Origin: Zingiber officinale
Lineage: Eukaryota > Streptophyta > Magnoliopsida > Zingiberales > Zingiberaceae
Assembly: GCF_018446385.1 (NCBI RefSeq)
Contig: NC_055996.1
Span: forward strand, 47,476,365 to 47,540,364
Direction: 5' to 3'
Length of the DNA: 64,000 nt
Shown here piece after piece: positions 23,310 through 35,714 of the stretch (within the stretch, counting starts at the first letter, position 1; every line of letters begins with the position of its first letter). The position numbers were made by a program, and so were the translations under genes. Below the pieces are notes generated by a model. That model did not search any database. It had not been told where the DNA came from and saw nothing but the letters and a program-made list of their open reading frames with translations.

Positions 23310-23885
23310 TCAATCAGTATAGGCTCTAAGGCCTAATGACCTAGTGTGACCATCATGCTTCCTCTGTGCCAAAGCCTTGGTCAAGGGATCTGCGATGTTA
23401 GCCTCTGTAGGTACTCTACAAATCTTAACATCTCCTCTATCGATAATCTCTCGAATGAGATGGAAGCGCCGTAGTATATGCTTGGTCCGCTGGTGTGAGC
23501 GAGGTTCCTTCGCCTGTGCTATAGCTCCATTGTTGTCACAATTGAGCTCAACTGGGTCAGCGATGCTAGGAACCACCCCAAGTTCAGTGATGAACTTGCG
23601 GATCCAAACTGCCTCCTTTGCTGCCTCTGATGCAGCAATGTACTCGGCTTCTGTTGTAGAATCAGCTACTGTATCCTGCTTCGAACTCTTCCAGCTGATA
23701 GCACCACCATTAATGCAAAATACGAACCCCGACTGTGATCTATAGTCATCCTGGTCGGTCTGGAAGCTAGCATCACTGTAACCCTTTACAGCTAGCTCAT
23801 CATTGCCTCCATATATCAAGAAATATTCTTTAGTTCTTCTTAAGTACTTAAGAATATTCTTGACCGCTATCCAGTGACTTTCACT
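23310..23885 (-). pseudogene. C2 RNase H
   Basis: The frame from 23819 gives the whole Copia RNase H: GYSDASFQTDQDDYRSQSG, ISWKSSKQDTVADSTTEAEY, NCDNNGAIA and TKHILRRFHLIRE. It ends ITEANIADPLTKALA-like at the C-terminus with a normal stop near 23310. Residues just upstream (NILKYLRRTKEYFLIYGG) connect to RT through a frame change near 23885. Catalytic Asp, Glu and Asp positions are all present, so this domain itself looks intact. Confidence 0.88.
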
Positions 23886-25113
23886 GGTATCTGCTCGTCA
23901 TGCTCAAAGCATACGAGACATCAGGTCGAGTACATAGCATGGCGTACATGATCGATCCTATGGCTGAGGCATAAGGGATCTGATCCATGCGGTCTCTCTC
24001 CTCTCTAGAAGAGGGACCTTGAGTCTTCGAAAGACTCACGCCATGTGACATCGGCAGAAATCCCTTCTTGGTGTTCTGCATGGCAAACCGAAGGAGTACC
24101 TTGTCAATATATATACTCTGACTTAGGCCAAGCAATCTCTTAGATCTATCTCTATAGATCTGAATCCCTAGAATGCGGGATGCCTCACCTAAGTCCTTCA
24201 TTGAGAAGCAACTCCCTAGCCAGGTCTTGACAGACTGAAGCATAGGGATGTCCTTCCCAATGAGTAGTATGTCATCCACATACAATATGAGGAAGACAAC
24301 TATATCCCCTACAACCTTCTTGTAGACACAAGGTTCATCTTCGTTCTTGATGAAACCAAACTGTTTGATTGCATCATCGAATCGAAGATTCCGGCTCCGA
24401 GAAGCTTGCTTTAGTCCATAAATGGACCTATGCAGCTTGCATACTCTACTAGTATGCTGTGGATCTACAAAACCCTCAGGTTGTGTCATGTACACATCCT
24501 CGAGTAGGTTTCCATTCAGAAACGCGGTTTTGACATCCATCTGCCATATCTCATAGTCATGGTAGGCTGCAATAGCAAGCATGATCCGAATGGACTTAAA
24601 CATCGCTACTGGAGAAAAGGTTTCATCATAGTCAATACCATGAATCTGCTTGAAACCTTTAGCTACCAAGCGACCCTTATAGATAAGTCCATCCATGTCA
24701 GTCTTTCTCTTAAAGACCCACTTACACCCAATGGGTTTTACCCCTTCAGGTGGATCAACCAAAGTCCATACTTGGTTGGTGTACATGGATTCCATCTCGG
24801 ATCTCATGGCTTCTAGCCATTTCTCGAAATCTGGTCTCATCACAGCTTCCTGATAGGTGGTAGGCTCATCCTCTATGAGCATAACGTCATCATGGTCAGA
24901 CAAGAGAAATGAGTATCTCTCAGGCTGACGACGTACCCTATCAGATCTGCGAAGAGGTATGTCTACTTGAACTGGTTGTTGTTCCTCAACTCCTTGTGGA
25001 ACAACATCATCCACAACACTTTGTGGTTCCAGTTCAATTTCCATCAGTGCTATTGTTCGCATCTTGAACTTCTTCAAGATCGAACGCGCTCCCACTAGTC
25101 TTTCTAGAAACAA
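23881..25113 (-). pseudogene. C2 reverse transcriptase
   Basis: A 410-codon frame covers the linker (RRSDRVRRQPERY) and the complete Copia RT: GCKWVFKRKTDMDG, GRLVAKGFKQIHGIDYDETF, IWQMDVKTAFLNG, SIYGLKQASR, and the catalytic YVDDILLIG box. It continues to the IGSIMYAMLCTRPDVSYAL stretch that precedes RNase H. No stop lies inside it. The frame differs from both neighbours (integrase, RNase H), so the polyprotein is broken on both sides even though this domain is sound. Confidence 0.92.
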
Positions 25114-25897
25114 AGTCCCTTTCTAGAAAGACCCCAGTCTTTGCCACAACTACCTTGTGCTGACTGGGAATGTAGAAGTAATATCCCTTAGTTTCCTTGG
25201 GATATCCGATGAAATAGCACTTGTCGGATTTGGGTCCTAATTTGTCTGAGACTTGACGTCGTACGTAAGCCTCACAACCCCAAATCCTCATGAAAGACAC
25301 CTGAGCATCTCTCCCAGTCCATATCCTATATGGTGTCTTTATCACGGCCTTGGATGGAACTCGGTTGAGAATGAAAGCTGCCGTGTCTAGAGCATATCCC
25401 CATAGATATGTCGGAAGATCTGTGTGACTCATCATAGATCGTACCATATCTAATAGGGTACGATTCCTCCTTTCGAATACACCATTCCACTGTGGTGTTC
25501 CAGGAGGAGTGAGATCGGATAGAATCTCACACTCAGCTAGGTAGTCACGAAACTCATGGCTAAGGTATTCTCCACCTCGATCAGATCGAAGTATATTAAT
25601 ACTCTTGCCAAGCTTGTTCTGTACTTCATTCTTGAATTCTTTGAACTTTTCAAAGGATTCAGACTTATGTGTCATCAAGTACACATAACCATATCTACTG
25701 AAGTCATCAGTAAACGTGATGAAGTACCTATAACCACCTCTAGCAGCGACATTGAAAGGGCCACATACATCACTATGTATGAGTCCTAACAAATCAGTCA
25801 CTCTCTCGTTGTGCCCACTAAAGGGAGTCTTGGTCATCTTGCCTCGTAGGCATGACTCGCATATCTCATATGATTCTAAATCAAATGAGTCCAGCAA
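25034..25897 (-). pseudogene. C2 integrase core and C-terminus
   Basis: The frame from 25897 starts in the zinc-finger end (CESCLRGKMTKTPFSG) and runs through the catalytic core with IHSDVCGPF (first Asp), ILRSDRGGEYLSHEF (second Asp) and TPQWNGVFERRNRTLLDMV (catalytic Glu). The DDE residues are all present. It continues with FGY-type residues (KCYFIGYPKETKGYYFY). The overlap with the RT frame at 25034-25113 marks a frameshift. Confidence 0.92.
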
Positions 25898-26186
25898 ACC
25901 ATCCTTATGGAGATGGGATAGCGCTTGTCATTTATATGACCTAAGCGTGCAGAGGTATGTTTGGTTCATGTCATTTGACTTGAACTTCTTGGTACTAATG
26001 TTATAGATAGGGCTCTCAAGGTCTAGAATATAGAGTCCGCTTATTAGTGGTGCACTACAATAGAACATATCTTTTAAATAAATGTAACAACATTTGTCTT
26101 TTATTATAAAGGGTATCCTTTCTTGTCTAAACAAGAACCAAACTATGTTCTTAGTAAGAGCAGAGCATAACAACAATCATCTAAAT
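25898..26186 (-). pseudogene. C2 pre-integrase region, frameshifted
   Basis: The frame from 26176 (LYILDLESPIYNISTKK) corresponds to the region before the integrase zinc finger. Near 25900-25930 the expected LHKDGLLDSF passes from one frame to another. Confidence 0.7.
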
Positions 26187-26456
26187 CTAATACAAGCCCA
26201 GAGGGCGAGATAGCTGATAAGTTCCTACAGCAACAGCAGAACCCGTGCTCCATTGCCTACCGTAGGTCCACCTCGCCCTTTGCCAATGCTCTGCTATTTC
26301 TACATTAGGACAAATGTGAGAAGCACATCCATGATCTAATACCCATGATGTAGAAATAGATAGATTGACTTCTATAACATATATACCAAGTGGAAGTCTC
26401 ACTGCTTCTTCTTCGATCCTCAAGTATACCTTCCTCTTCCAACGGTCTGACCGCAA
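26187..26456 (-). pseudogene. C2 protease with altered active site
   Basis: The frame from 26456 runs from the second half of the zinc knuckle (DRWKRK) into the protease: STSWVLDHGCASHICPN. Copia proteases usually read LDTGCASHIC; here the Thr of the DTG triad is His, so catalysis is doubtful. The zinc knuckle itself is split by a frameshift (CFHCGQ in the 26644 frame, the rest here). Confidence 0.85.
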
Positions 26457-27176
26457 TGGAAGCAGGTAGCATCCTTGGCGACCCCTCCTTTAGGCTTCAG
26501 TGCCTTGCCTTTGCCCTTGGTTTGGGACTTTCCCTTACCTTTGGGCTTGCCCTTGCCCTTGTGCTTCTGGACCATCAGAATGGGCTTAACCTTCTTAAGG
26601 TTAATCTCAGCAGTTCGTAACATACTCAGGCAGTGACTTGTCAATCTCGTTCATGTTATAGTTGAGAACGAATTGACTATAGCTATCGGGCAAGGACTGC
26701 AAGATCAAGTCAGTGGCCAGCTCTTGGCCAAGTGGGAACCCCAGTCTTTGTAGGTTCTCTATGTACCCAATCATCTTGAGTACATAAGGACCTACAGGAG
26801 CCCCGTCTGACATCTTGCACTGATACAGTGCCTTCAAGATCTCAAATCTCTCATGCCTCGCCTGTCCCTGATATAGTTGGCGAAGATGCTCAACCATATC
26901 AAAAGCGCCCATCAACTCATGTTGCTTCTGAAGCTCTAAGTTCATGGTCGCGAGCATTAGACAGGACACATCTAATGCGTCGTCTTGATGCTTCTTGTAA
27001 GCATCTTTGTCGGCTCGCGGGGCATTGGCAGGAGGAGCCTCCGGAATGGGCTGCTCCAGAACGTACAGCTTACGCTCCTGGGTGAGAACTATTCTCAAGT
27101 TCCTGTACCAGTCCAGGAAATTCTTGTCCTTCTCAAGGACAGATCGCAGGGAGAAGGAATTCGTGTTTGACGTCAT
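26420..27176 (-). pseudogene. C2 gag
   Basis: Starts at the ATG at 27176 (MTSNTNSFSLRSVLEK). The UBN2-type Copia gag domain follows: FLDWYRNLRIVLTQERK, CLMLATMNLELQKQHE and LATDLILQSLPDSYSQFVLNY. The usual NGTN-like residues before FLDWYRNL are missing (a short in-frame deletion). The frame breaks near 26607-26640, and the basic stretch with CFHCGQ lies in another frame. Confidence 0.9.
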
Positions 27177-28824
27177 GGTTATCTACAACAGAAAATTTGC
27201 AGAAATAAATATCATATTCTTTAAAACATTTAATTAGGCCTTTAATTAAATGATGCTCCCACTGAATTCTATAATTCTTGTGGGACAAGATCCACATCAT
27301 ACTAACCCTTGAGTTAGCTTTGGCTAATACGCCCAAGGCTTAGTATGATCGGTAGGTAACGATTACCAATTACATCTCTATGCAACTCTTGTTTATAGAA
27401 TCAATATCCGCATTTATATTAAAACTCGAGTTAGCTTTGGCTAATACGCCCGAGAGTTAATATAGATGTGATATTGATCTATCTTTCCAACTATTGGAAG
27501 AATGCCTATAGTTGACTCGATCCAACCGAGTAACTATGAATACTCAATCTAATTGAGTTTGTATTCACCCATGCATTGATAGACGGAACCAAGATTGTCC
27601 CTCCATATCCTACCAAGATAATATGTATTGCTCTGCTTTGGCAGATTCAACAATACATATGATCGAGGTAGTGATAGGTATCACGGCATGGTAGGCATTA
27701 GAGTTGAGTCGATTGAGATCTAATCTAATCTCGAAGGATGCATCTTGTGCACTACTTAGATCTAATCTAATCGCAAGGGTGCATCATGTGCACGACTTAG
27801 ATCTAATCTAATCATAAGGCACTAATTAATTAACTACTTATTAAATATGCATCATATACACAAGCAATTAATTAATCTATTTGTGATTTAGTCATGGCCC
27901 TACTACGATCTTCTCAAGCCAATGAGAAGATCAATTGGTCAACCTAGGGTCAACAGCTTCTTCAAGCTACTCCCTTTGACCACCTTGTGTTGCTCGTGCC
28001 CGCCTCGGAACTCCGTCTCGTGTGGACCCTCCACCGCTCCAATTTGTACATTACAATTTGAAACTCGAGTTACATTCGAGTCTAGATCTAATTTACAACA
28101 AGAAAATAAGATAAGGCACGACGCGCAGGTCGCGAATATAATACAACACTCGCAAACACACAACGGCACGCAGGCCGTATTATGAATTACAACACAACCA
28201 ATCATATTGGGCTTTGGGCCATGACTATCACAAATTAATATATAATTCAAAATTATATAATTTTCATAATTTTCTATAATTTTAAAATTAATTTTTACGA
28301 ATAAAATTTCCCGGCGGTCCCGTTTAGCGATTTCGGGCGCAATCGCGGAACGGATCCCCTTGCGGGGCCCAGGGGCTTCGCCCCTACCCGCGATCTAACC
28401 ATCGCGAGGGTTCCTTTGCGATCCTACAGCGCCTAAACCCGCTGTCCCAAAACGATTTGGGCCGAGACATTGCCGTTTCGGAAAAATCTTCCCGGCGGGT
28501 TCGTTTTTAGCGATTTCGGGTGCAATCGCGGAGCAAATCCCCTTGTGGGGTTAGGGGCAGTACCCCTACCCACGATCTAACCATCGTGAGTTACTCCTTT
28601 GCGATCTAATGGCACCCAATCCCGCTCTCCCAAAAGGATTTGGGGCAAAACGAAGCCGTTTTGGAAAAATCTTTCCGGTAGCCGAAGCCTACAAGTGCCG
28701 AGACACTTGTGCTTCGCTTCTACGGAAAAATTACCCATAAAATCATAAAAAACTAATTTTTACAGAAAATCACAGAAGGTTTTATTTTTCATAAAAATAA
28801 AAACAAACTCGTACAAGCCTTGCA
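27177..28824 (-). other. C2 untranslated leader with internal repeats
   Basis: 1.65 kb between primer site and gag with no gene seen. GAGTTAGCTTTGGCTAATAC appears twice (about 27310 and 27429), and ACTTAGATCTAATCTAATC-type words occur three times at 27710-27820. The primer-proximal part is GC-rich (next entry). Confidence 0.7.
28307..28680 (-). repeat. Two-copy GC-rich tandem duplication in C2 leader
   Basis: Units of about 185 bp (28307-28490 and 28491-28680) share GCGATTTCGGG, GGATCCCCTTG-like, CCCCTACCC and GATCTAACCATCG words, with about 80-85% match by eye. Each has potential hairpins. Confidence 0.75.
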
Positions 28825-28840
28825 CGTGGCTCTGATACCA
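28825..28840 (-). other. C2 primer binding site
   Basis: The minus strand reads TGGTATCAGAGCCACG, initiator tRNA-Met type, one base from the LTR. Confidence 0.92.
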
Positions 28841-28841
28841 C

Positions 28842-30662
28842 TGTTGGGTTTTTCGGGCCGCGAAAACCGCTTTTCGCGTCGCAGAAATCCCGAATCGCCC
28901 AAGCCAGGGATCTCGTGCAAGGTAAAACCGAACAAAAATACGAGTACGAGTTTGAAAACTTTAATCTACAGTAGATCTACATAAGGATAAACCATTTATA
29001 CCTTTGTAGCGAAGCCCTTCGCAATCCCGCTTGTCCTTGGTTCGCCGGATCTCAAAAGTGTCAAAGTAGACACTTCTCTATTTGTATCCACACAAGCAAG
29101 AGATGGAGAAGAAACCTTAGAGTGTGCTAGCACTCAAGCAAGGTCTCGGCAAGAAGGAGAAGAGGGAGAGAAGAATTGTGAGCAAGAGGAAGAAGATGAA
29201 AATCAATTAGCCTTGAATGAAAAATAAAACATGCATTCACACTCAAAGTGGCCGACCACATTAAGCCTTGTAACCCCTATGGAATATCAAGAGTCACAAC
29301 TCTTGATAACTCCCATGAGGTGGCATTTGGTCAAGTCAAACTTGACCAAATGAAGAGGCCTTGATGATGTGGCATTGGTCAAGTCAAAGTCAAGTCAAAA
29401 ACTTGACTCTTCATCTTCCTACTTAAGTCAAGTCAAACTTGACCACTTCTATCCCTTGGTTGATCTAATCTAACCATTGGTTCAAGCCAATTTTAATTTA
29501 ATGAATCTCTATTCATTGAATTAAATTAATTAAATGAGTCTAAGTCCAAATTAGACTCACTTAACACATGAACCAACTTGAGTCCAACTCAATTATCCTA
29601 CTTTGGATTACTCTTAATCCAATTTGGTTCATCATATGAACCTAATCATTTAGGTTCATCAAATGAACCTAGTCTCCATCTATTTGCCCTTAGTGTGTGA
29701 CCCTATAGGTTCTTGTAACGTTGGCAATGCCCCTAAACCCATTTAGGAGCATAAGTAATGAGCGGTATCTAGCAACACATCATTACTACCCAAGTTACAA
29801 GAATGTCGAGATCCGACATCACCTTGTGACTACTAATTGTGACTCCTCACAATATGTGACATTGTCCTTCTATCCTAAACATCTAGATTGATCAATGTGA
29901 GGCATAGACCATGTCATCCTCTAATCAATCTAAATCTTGAACTCCAAGTAGACTCACTCGATCAAATGAGCTCAACATCTAATGTTGACTTATTTGGGCA
30001 TGGCCATGCACTTCGTGGTCTAACTCTATCAAGAATATTGATGTCGCTCCCGTCATATGGGAGGGATAGATCCCATCTACATCACTCACATCCCTCTGCA
30101 TAATTTGTTACATACCCAGTAATCGCCTTTATAGTCCACCCTGTTACGGGTGACGTTTGACGAAACCAAAGTACATAACTCCTTATGTAGGGATCCATGG
30201 TGACTTCAGGTCAAAGGACTAATAGTCATACTAATAGCCACATGAGAAAGTATATGACACTCATATAACGATCCATGATACTTTCTCACGGCGGGTCATT
30301 CAGTATACATTCTCTAATGCATACCCATGTGTCAGCTTGATATCTCTATATCCATGACTTATGAGATCAAGTCATCGAGCTGACCTACATGCTAGTCTTA
30401 TTGTATTAACATTGTCCCTGAATGTTAATACTCGACTAGGAATGATTTAGAGTAGTGTTCCCTATATCATCTCACTATCGATTCAACTAATCGATTGATA
30501 TAGGTATGAACCTTCTACTCAAGGACGCTATTATACTTAGTCTATTTGGCACTAATACAAATAAGTATAATAACCAAACAAATGCCTTTATTAATATACA
30601 AGAATATGATACAATGAGTCCTTACAATCATCAAATGATTGGCTCTAGGGCTCTAACTAACA
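28842..30662 (-). repeat. C2 5' LTR
   Basis: 1821 bp, TGTTGG to TAACA on the plus strand, followed by the TSD CTAAG. Confidence 0.95.
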
Positions 30663-32135
30663 CTAAGTGACTCATGCCCATTGGGGGCTATAACTGCACA
30701 AATCAATCAATTAGAGCAATGTGATGCAATCATAGGTTACAATCAGAGGCAGAACAACCTCTACTCAAATACCTACAACCCTGGATGGAAGAGTCATCCT
30801 AATTTCTCTTATAGAAATAACCAAGATCAAGGACCATCCATGGGGGCAAGGCCAAATTTTCAATCCGGGCAACAAAATTTTCAGCAACAGTCTTCTCAAA
30901 GCTTTCCTATGTCCAAAATTGTAAAGATATTTGAAGAAATTATGTCCAGTCAGAATGAAATGAAACAAGTTCAGAACGAAATGAAGCAAGACATTTTGAA
31001 GCTTACTCAAAGAATGAATAATTCTGATAGACATCAAAAGATTTTGGAAAGTCAGATTGCCCAACTAGCTTCCTCATCTTCTAGAGCACCAGGACAATTA
31101 CCAGGAAAGCCTGATGTTAATTCCATGGAGCATTGTAATAGAATTGAGCTTAGGAGCGGACGGACCTTGGGAGATCCCCAAGTGACTGCTCCAAAAGGGA
31201 TGCGCAATGAAGAAGAGCTCTCTCCTCCATCACCAAATCAGATTCAAGTAGATGAGGAGTGTACCACTAAGGTTGAAGAGACTCTTCCACTCAACCATCA
31301 AAATATAGCAGTCCCTTTTCCTCAAAGATTGATCATGTTAAAGAAAGATGAAGAGTTTGGAAAATTCTTGGAGAAGGTAAAAGAAATTTGTGTGGAGGTA
31401 CCACTTATTGATGCAATTCTCCAAATGCCCAAGTTTGCCAAATTCCCGAAGGACATCATGTCGAATAAGAGAAAGAAAGGAGACATAGAGACCATTGCAC
31501 TTACAGAGGAATGCAGCGCTCTTTTGGGAAAGAATACTTCCCCAAAGTTGAAGGACCCTGGAAGCTTTTATATTCCTTGCAATATAGGAACTGAATTTAT
31601 TGAAAAAGCTTTTTGTAATTTGGGGGCAAGTGTTAGCCTCATTCCTTATTCTATTTGTAATAAGTTAGGTCTCAAAAACTTTAAACTTACTACCATGGCA
31701 CTACAACTTGCTAATCACTCATGCAGGTACCCTATGAGTATTATGGAAGATGTGCTGGTAAAAGTAGGTGGGAGTATAATTCCCACCGATTTTGTTGTGT
31801 TAGACATGGAAGAGGACCCGAAAATCCCGATCATATTGGGAAGACCATTCCTTGCTACAGCAGGAGCTATTATTGATGTTAAAAATCATAAACTTTCTTT
31901 GGTGATTGGTAAGGAACGGTTGGAATATGTTTTATCTAAAGCCTCTAACCATGTCTCTTCTCTCTTGAATGCTTGTAGCAGGACAAGCATTTACAAATTG
32001 GAGGAATGGAATTTTCATCCTCATGGGAGGCCACAAAATGAAGAAAATTATGTGGTGGAAGATGTTGGAAGGAGACCTCCCAACAAAAATGACAAATATG
32101 TTTGCCCTCCAAGGGCAAAGAAAAGAGAGGAGTAA
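30663..32135 (+). pseudogene. Element B gag C-terminus and protease
   Basis: This continues the gag frame of 20520-21466 after the C2 insertion. It is open for about 490 codons to the TAG at 32133-32135 region. The first part is Asn/Gln-rich (YNQRQNNLYSNTYNPGWKSH), typical of Athila/Tat gag. The protease domain follows, with NLGASVSLIP where other elements have DLGA, then FVVLDMEEDPKIPIILGRPFL and AGAIIDVK. The catalytic Asp is replaced by Asn, which would abolish activity of an aspartic protease. No RT follows. Confidence 0.88.
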
Positions 32136-33082
32136 TTAGATTGGTCGAGCTAAAGACCTTAAACAAGCGCTTCTTGGGAGGCAACCCAAGAGTTTCTTTT
32201 TAGTTAATTTCATTTCATGTCTCTATTATTCTTTGGTAGTGTTTTTACTTGGTTATTGTTCTATTTTCAGGTTGAAATTTCACTTCCATTAGCTGGCCAT
32301 GATTTCTTTATGGGCATGGAAGTGTGGGAGGAGCTAGAATAGAGGAGAAGTGTCAATTGGAGTAAAACAGAGCATGGTCGTGTGCTGCACACGGCCAGGC
32401 TTATAGTGCAGAAAGTGGAGATGATTGGGTCGTGTCTACATGACACGGCCGTGTGGAGTCTCCAGAGAAGAGAAGGTATGTGGCCGTGTCTCTGACACGG
32501 CCGTGTGAAGAATCCAGAGGAGGAAAGCTTCTCGGTCGTGTCTTACACATGGCCGTGTAAGGGAACCAATGCAAAAGCCTGCACTGGCCGGGCCATCTGA
32601 CACGGCTGTGTGAAGAATCTAGAGGAGGAAGCTGTTGGGGCCGTGTCCTAGACACGACCGTGCATGAGTACCATTGGGGAAGAAGGAGATGGCCATGCCA
32701 ATTGGCACAGCCGTGTGACTCAACCCGAGAAGGAGAGGGATAGGGTCGTGTAGATCTACATGGCTCATGTGGGGAAACTCTGCCAAGCCGTGTCTGCTAT
32801 ACACGGCCAGATCCAGGCCGTGTCCCCCACACACCCCCTTCATCTTTGCACCCCTTTCTCTCCAAAACTCCTCTTTCATCAAACCTCTCTTCCAAGTTCT
32901 CTCAGATCTAGTTCTAAACCCTTCTCTTCTTCATAAATTTTTCCTAGATCTAGATCCTTCTCTTCTCCTAGATCTAAGATCTCAATTTCCTTAACCTAAG
33001 ATCTTATTCTTTGAGACCCATTTCCTCAAGATCTAATTTCTCTAAGCATAAATAGTACCCATCCCTACTTAAGCTAGACATT
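32136..33082 (+). other. Element B inter-ORF spacer
   Basis: Non-coding link between protease and the next ORF. It includes the palindrome array 32373-32833 and a pyrimidine-rich stretch with TCTAGATCT-type words at 32880-33000. Confidence 0.75.
32373..32833. repeat. CACGGCCGTG palindrome array in B internal spacer
   Basis: The same motif family as in the LTRs, here inside the element. The clean pair at 32482-32502 has 9-bp arms (GGCCGTGTC/GACACGGCC) with a 3-nt loop. Surrounding spacers (CCAGAGGAG-like) also resemble those in the LTR arrays. Confidence 0.85.
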
Positions 33083-34590
33083 ATGTCCAATCTTTTAAAG
33101 AAACTACGCAAGGGAGGTGGTGGTTCAAGTGGAGACAAAGGGAAGGGGCCAAGCATGGACAAGGGGAAACAACCAGTCAAAGGCAAGGGAAAGAGGACAT
33201 CACGCGACTAAGGTAATGACAATGAATTCAATATTGTATTTAGAAATGATGATCAAATAACTAGATTTGCAATTCTTGTCAAAAGAAAGATTGTGTGTAC
33301 TCGGTATATGGACCCAACTATTTTAGATATGATGGGAATTAGGGACGATATAGATTGGATGATAGGGTTCTTAGATTGGAGTGATATGTTGTACTCACAT
33401 CTACCAACTTATCCTCGCCTTGTTCTGGAGTTTTTGAGTTCGTTAGATGTCCATTTTACCAATGAGGACGATTATGTTGGCAAAATAACTTTTAGATTAA
33501 TGAATCAAGAATTTCAATGGACATTTAGTGACTTTAATACTTGTTTTGGATTGTCTTCCGGTAGCTCTCGAAGGTTTGATTCTAGATTTAATTGGAACCA
33601 TTTTTGGAATGCAATTACTGGATTAGATCATCCTTATGAGCCCTCTAGAGCCAAGGCTTCTCACATGCAAAACCCTATTTTTAGATATCTACATAGAATT
33701 ATGAGCAAAACTATTTTTGGTAGGGGTGATAGTGATAGAGTCATCAAAAAGGTAGAACTTTATTCTTTATGGGATATGTTATATAAGGTTGATTTTGATT
33801 CCGGTTTTCATTTCTTACAAACCTTAGTGAGAACTGCGAGGGCATCATCGGGATCAATAGTGCTTGGTGGTTTGATTACCCAAGTAGCCGTTAACTTGGA
33901 ACTTGATTTAGAAGGGTTAGAAGTTATTCATGGCAACGATATGATTGACATGGATGCATGTCTTGCCATGAAGATGATCGTTCGGGATAAGAATGAGTTT
34001 GCATTTCCTAGGAAGAATGGTTTTCCTCTACCTCTTCCTTGTCCTGAACGAACATATATTCGCAACCCTGCTAATTGGGTAATCACCGATGTCGACCCCG
34101 AAAATGTTCCCTCTATATCCGGAGACACAGAGCTGCACATTGAGCCCTCGACATCTGGATACCCGCAGCCTTCCGGACATCCGGATCCTGCTAGGCATTC
34201 TTTTGCCTATGGTACGGGTCCCTCCAGATTCGACTTTTCTGATTTTCATACTTCTCTAGGCTTCACGAGAAGCATGATGCCCAACGAAGAATGTTGGAAG
34301 GTCGCTTCTCTTTATCAGATAATCAGTTTAGAGAAGTACAAGATCACTTTAAATTCACAAGGAACTTTCAGGGTCAAGTGGCCTAATTTGTTCAGGATTA
34401 TGATATGGATCAAGCTAGAATGAGAGATTTTATGCAAAGCATGAGTGTCACTAGCCAACAAGTAGATGCTTTGTTTGAGTATCATATAATCCTGAGTGAA
34501 ACTCCAGGTTTCCCTAGTTTTCTCGTTGGTCAGCCACGTCGTAGGCACCCTTTTCCTCGTCCCCCTCTAGCTCCACCTCCACCATATTGA
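33083..34590 (+). pseudogene. Element B Athila-type ORF (function unknown)
   Basis: Starts MSNLLKKLRKGGGGSSG at 33083 with a Lys/Gly-rich head, an in-frame TAA at 33209-33211, then a long open part (TRYMDPTILDMMGIRDD, YPRLVLEFLSSLDVHF, FSDFNTCFGL). This resembles the ORF-1 / plant transposon protein found in Athila elements, whose role is unknown. A roughly 4-bp deletion near 34255 shifts the frame compared with the copy in E, and a further TAA at 34384-34386 precedes the Pro-rich end (PRPPLAPPPPY) at 34590. The E copy (39590-40555) agrees well, so the family is real. Confidence 0.75.
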
Positions 34591-34599
34591 TTTCATCGG

Positions 34600-34632
34600 G
34601 ACGATGAAAAGTTTGAGTCTGGGGGGGGGGGC
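34600..34632 (+). other. Internal polypurine-tract-like sequence in B
   Basis: AAAAGTTTGAGTCTG followed by a run of G lies just after the ORF and resembles the true tract at 35695-35714 (AAAGGTTTAAGACTGGGGG). E has the same arrangement near 39550-39575. It could act as a second initiation site for plus-strand DNA. Confidence 0.5.
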
Positions 34633-35677
34633 TGTCAAACCTGATTTCTTTTTGCGTTTTAGTTTTCAGTTTTTGCTTGTTTTCTTGTTTTCTGCATGTC
34701 TAGCTTTTGTTTTGCATTCTATTTTGATTGTCTTGCTTGAGTGTTTGTTTTGTTAGACATTTGATTATCTTTTGAAATATTGTGGCATACATCTTGAGAA
34801 CATCAAACTTCACTTATATGCTTTCTTGTCTTCAAGATAAAATGTTAGCACATTCATTATCTAGATTCATGATGTTGTAAATGATGCTAGTAGTATGCCT
34901 AGTGTACCTCTTTTCTCTATTTTGAGTAGCATGAAATAAGCTAAGTATCTTTGGAGATAAGTTTTAGTCTTGGCTTGACCATAAGAATCTTACTTTCACT
35001 ACACTTTGACTTGATGCTTGAATGGTTGATATCATTGAAATAGTCATGATTCATCTTGTTTGTTTAGTACTTGGTTTCCATGGTGATTTTTCTTACTTCA
35101 TTTTGGTTACTGGATGAGGCTCAACTCATGCAAGCTCATTTGGAAAAATCAAAATATCCCAACATTTGTGCTAAAAGTACACTTGTGAAATAAGATTTGC
35201 ACAATGCAAATGCTTATGGAAAAAATTGAAAAAAAAAATAATGGAAAAAAAAGTGAATATGGGATATAAAAAAATAATTGTCATGAGTGGAATCTAGCAA
35301 GTCACCCCTTTGAGACCGAGTTGGGTTACTGGGGAAATGACTGCTTAGCTTCTCTTGAGATTGAGCACGCCTTTGAGACCATGGGTTGATTGAGAAATAT
35401 GAACCAAGTGTTTGGCAAGTAAGTGTCTATCACTGGTTACTTGTCCATCACTTGAAACATTAGGAATTCAAATTTGATGACGACTTGACTAGGACATAGA
35501 TTGAAACTTGAAGAGTTTTGAGTTGTCTTTGCACTGTGCACAAGATACTTATGCTTGAGCCATACTTGACTTTGTTTTCACGATCATGCTTGTTAGTGAA
35601 ACTTTTTGATAGAGTTAGGAATGTACATTATGGTTTATGAATGTGTTGTAGAACATATGAATGTAGATTGCAGCATT
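34633..35677 (+). other. Element B 3' untranslated spacer
   Basis: About 1 kb AT-rich, with an A-rich stretch at 35210-35275. It resembles 38581-39550 of E in reverse. No gene seen. Confidence 0.6.
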
Positions 35678-35714
35678 TTGCTTGAGGACAAGCAAAGGTT
35701 TAAGACTGGGGGTG
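35678..35714 (+). other. Element B hairpin and polypurine tract
   Basis: TTGCTTGAGGACAAGCAA (35678-35695, 7-bp arms, 4-nt loop) is followed by AGGTTTAAGACTGGGGGTG and then the LTR. E has the same at 38544-38580. Confidence 0.82.

Larger units (their letters stand above)
21467..30662 (-). mobile_element. Element C2: Copia retrotransposon with matching LTRs
   Basis: The 9196-bp element is flanked by a perfect TSD, CTAAG (21462-21466 and 30663-30667). LTRs of 1823 and 1821 bp differ at about 28-35 places by eye (about 1.5-2%), so insertion is recent. Order on the minus strand is gag, protease, integrase, RT, RNase H, as in Copia. All domains are present, but at least four frame changes separate them. 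It lies inside the gag gene of B. Confidence 0.95.
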
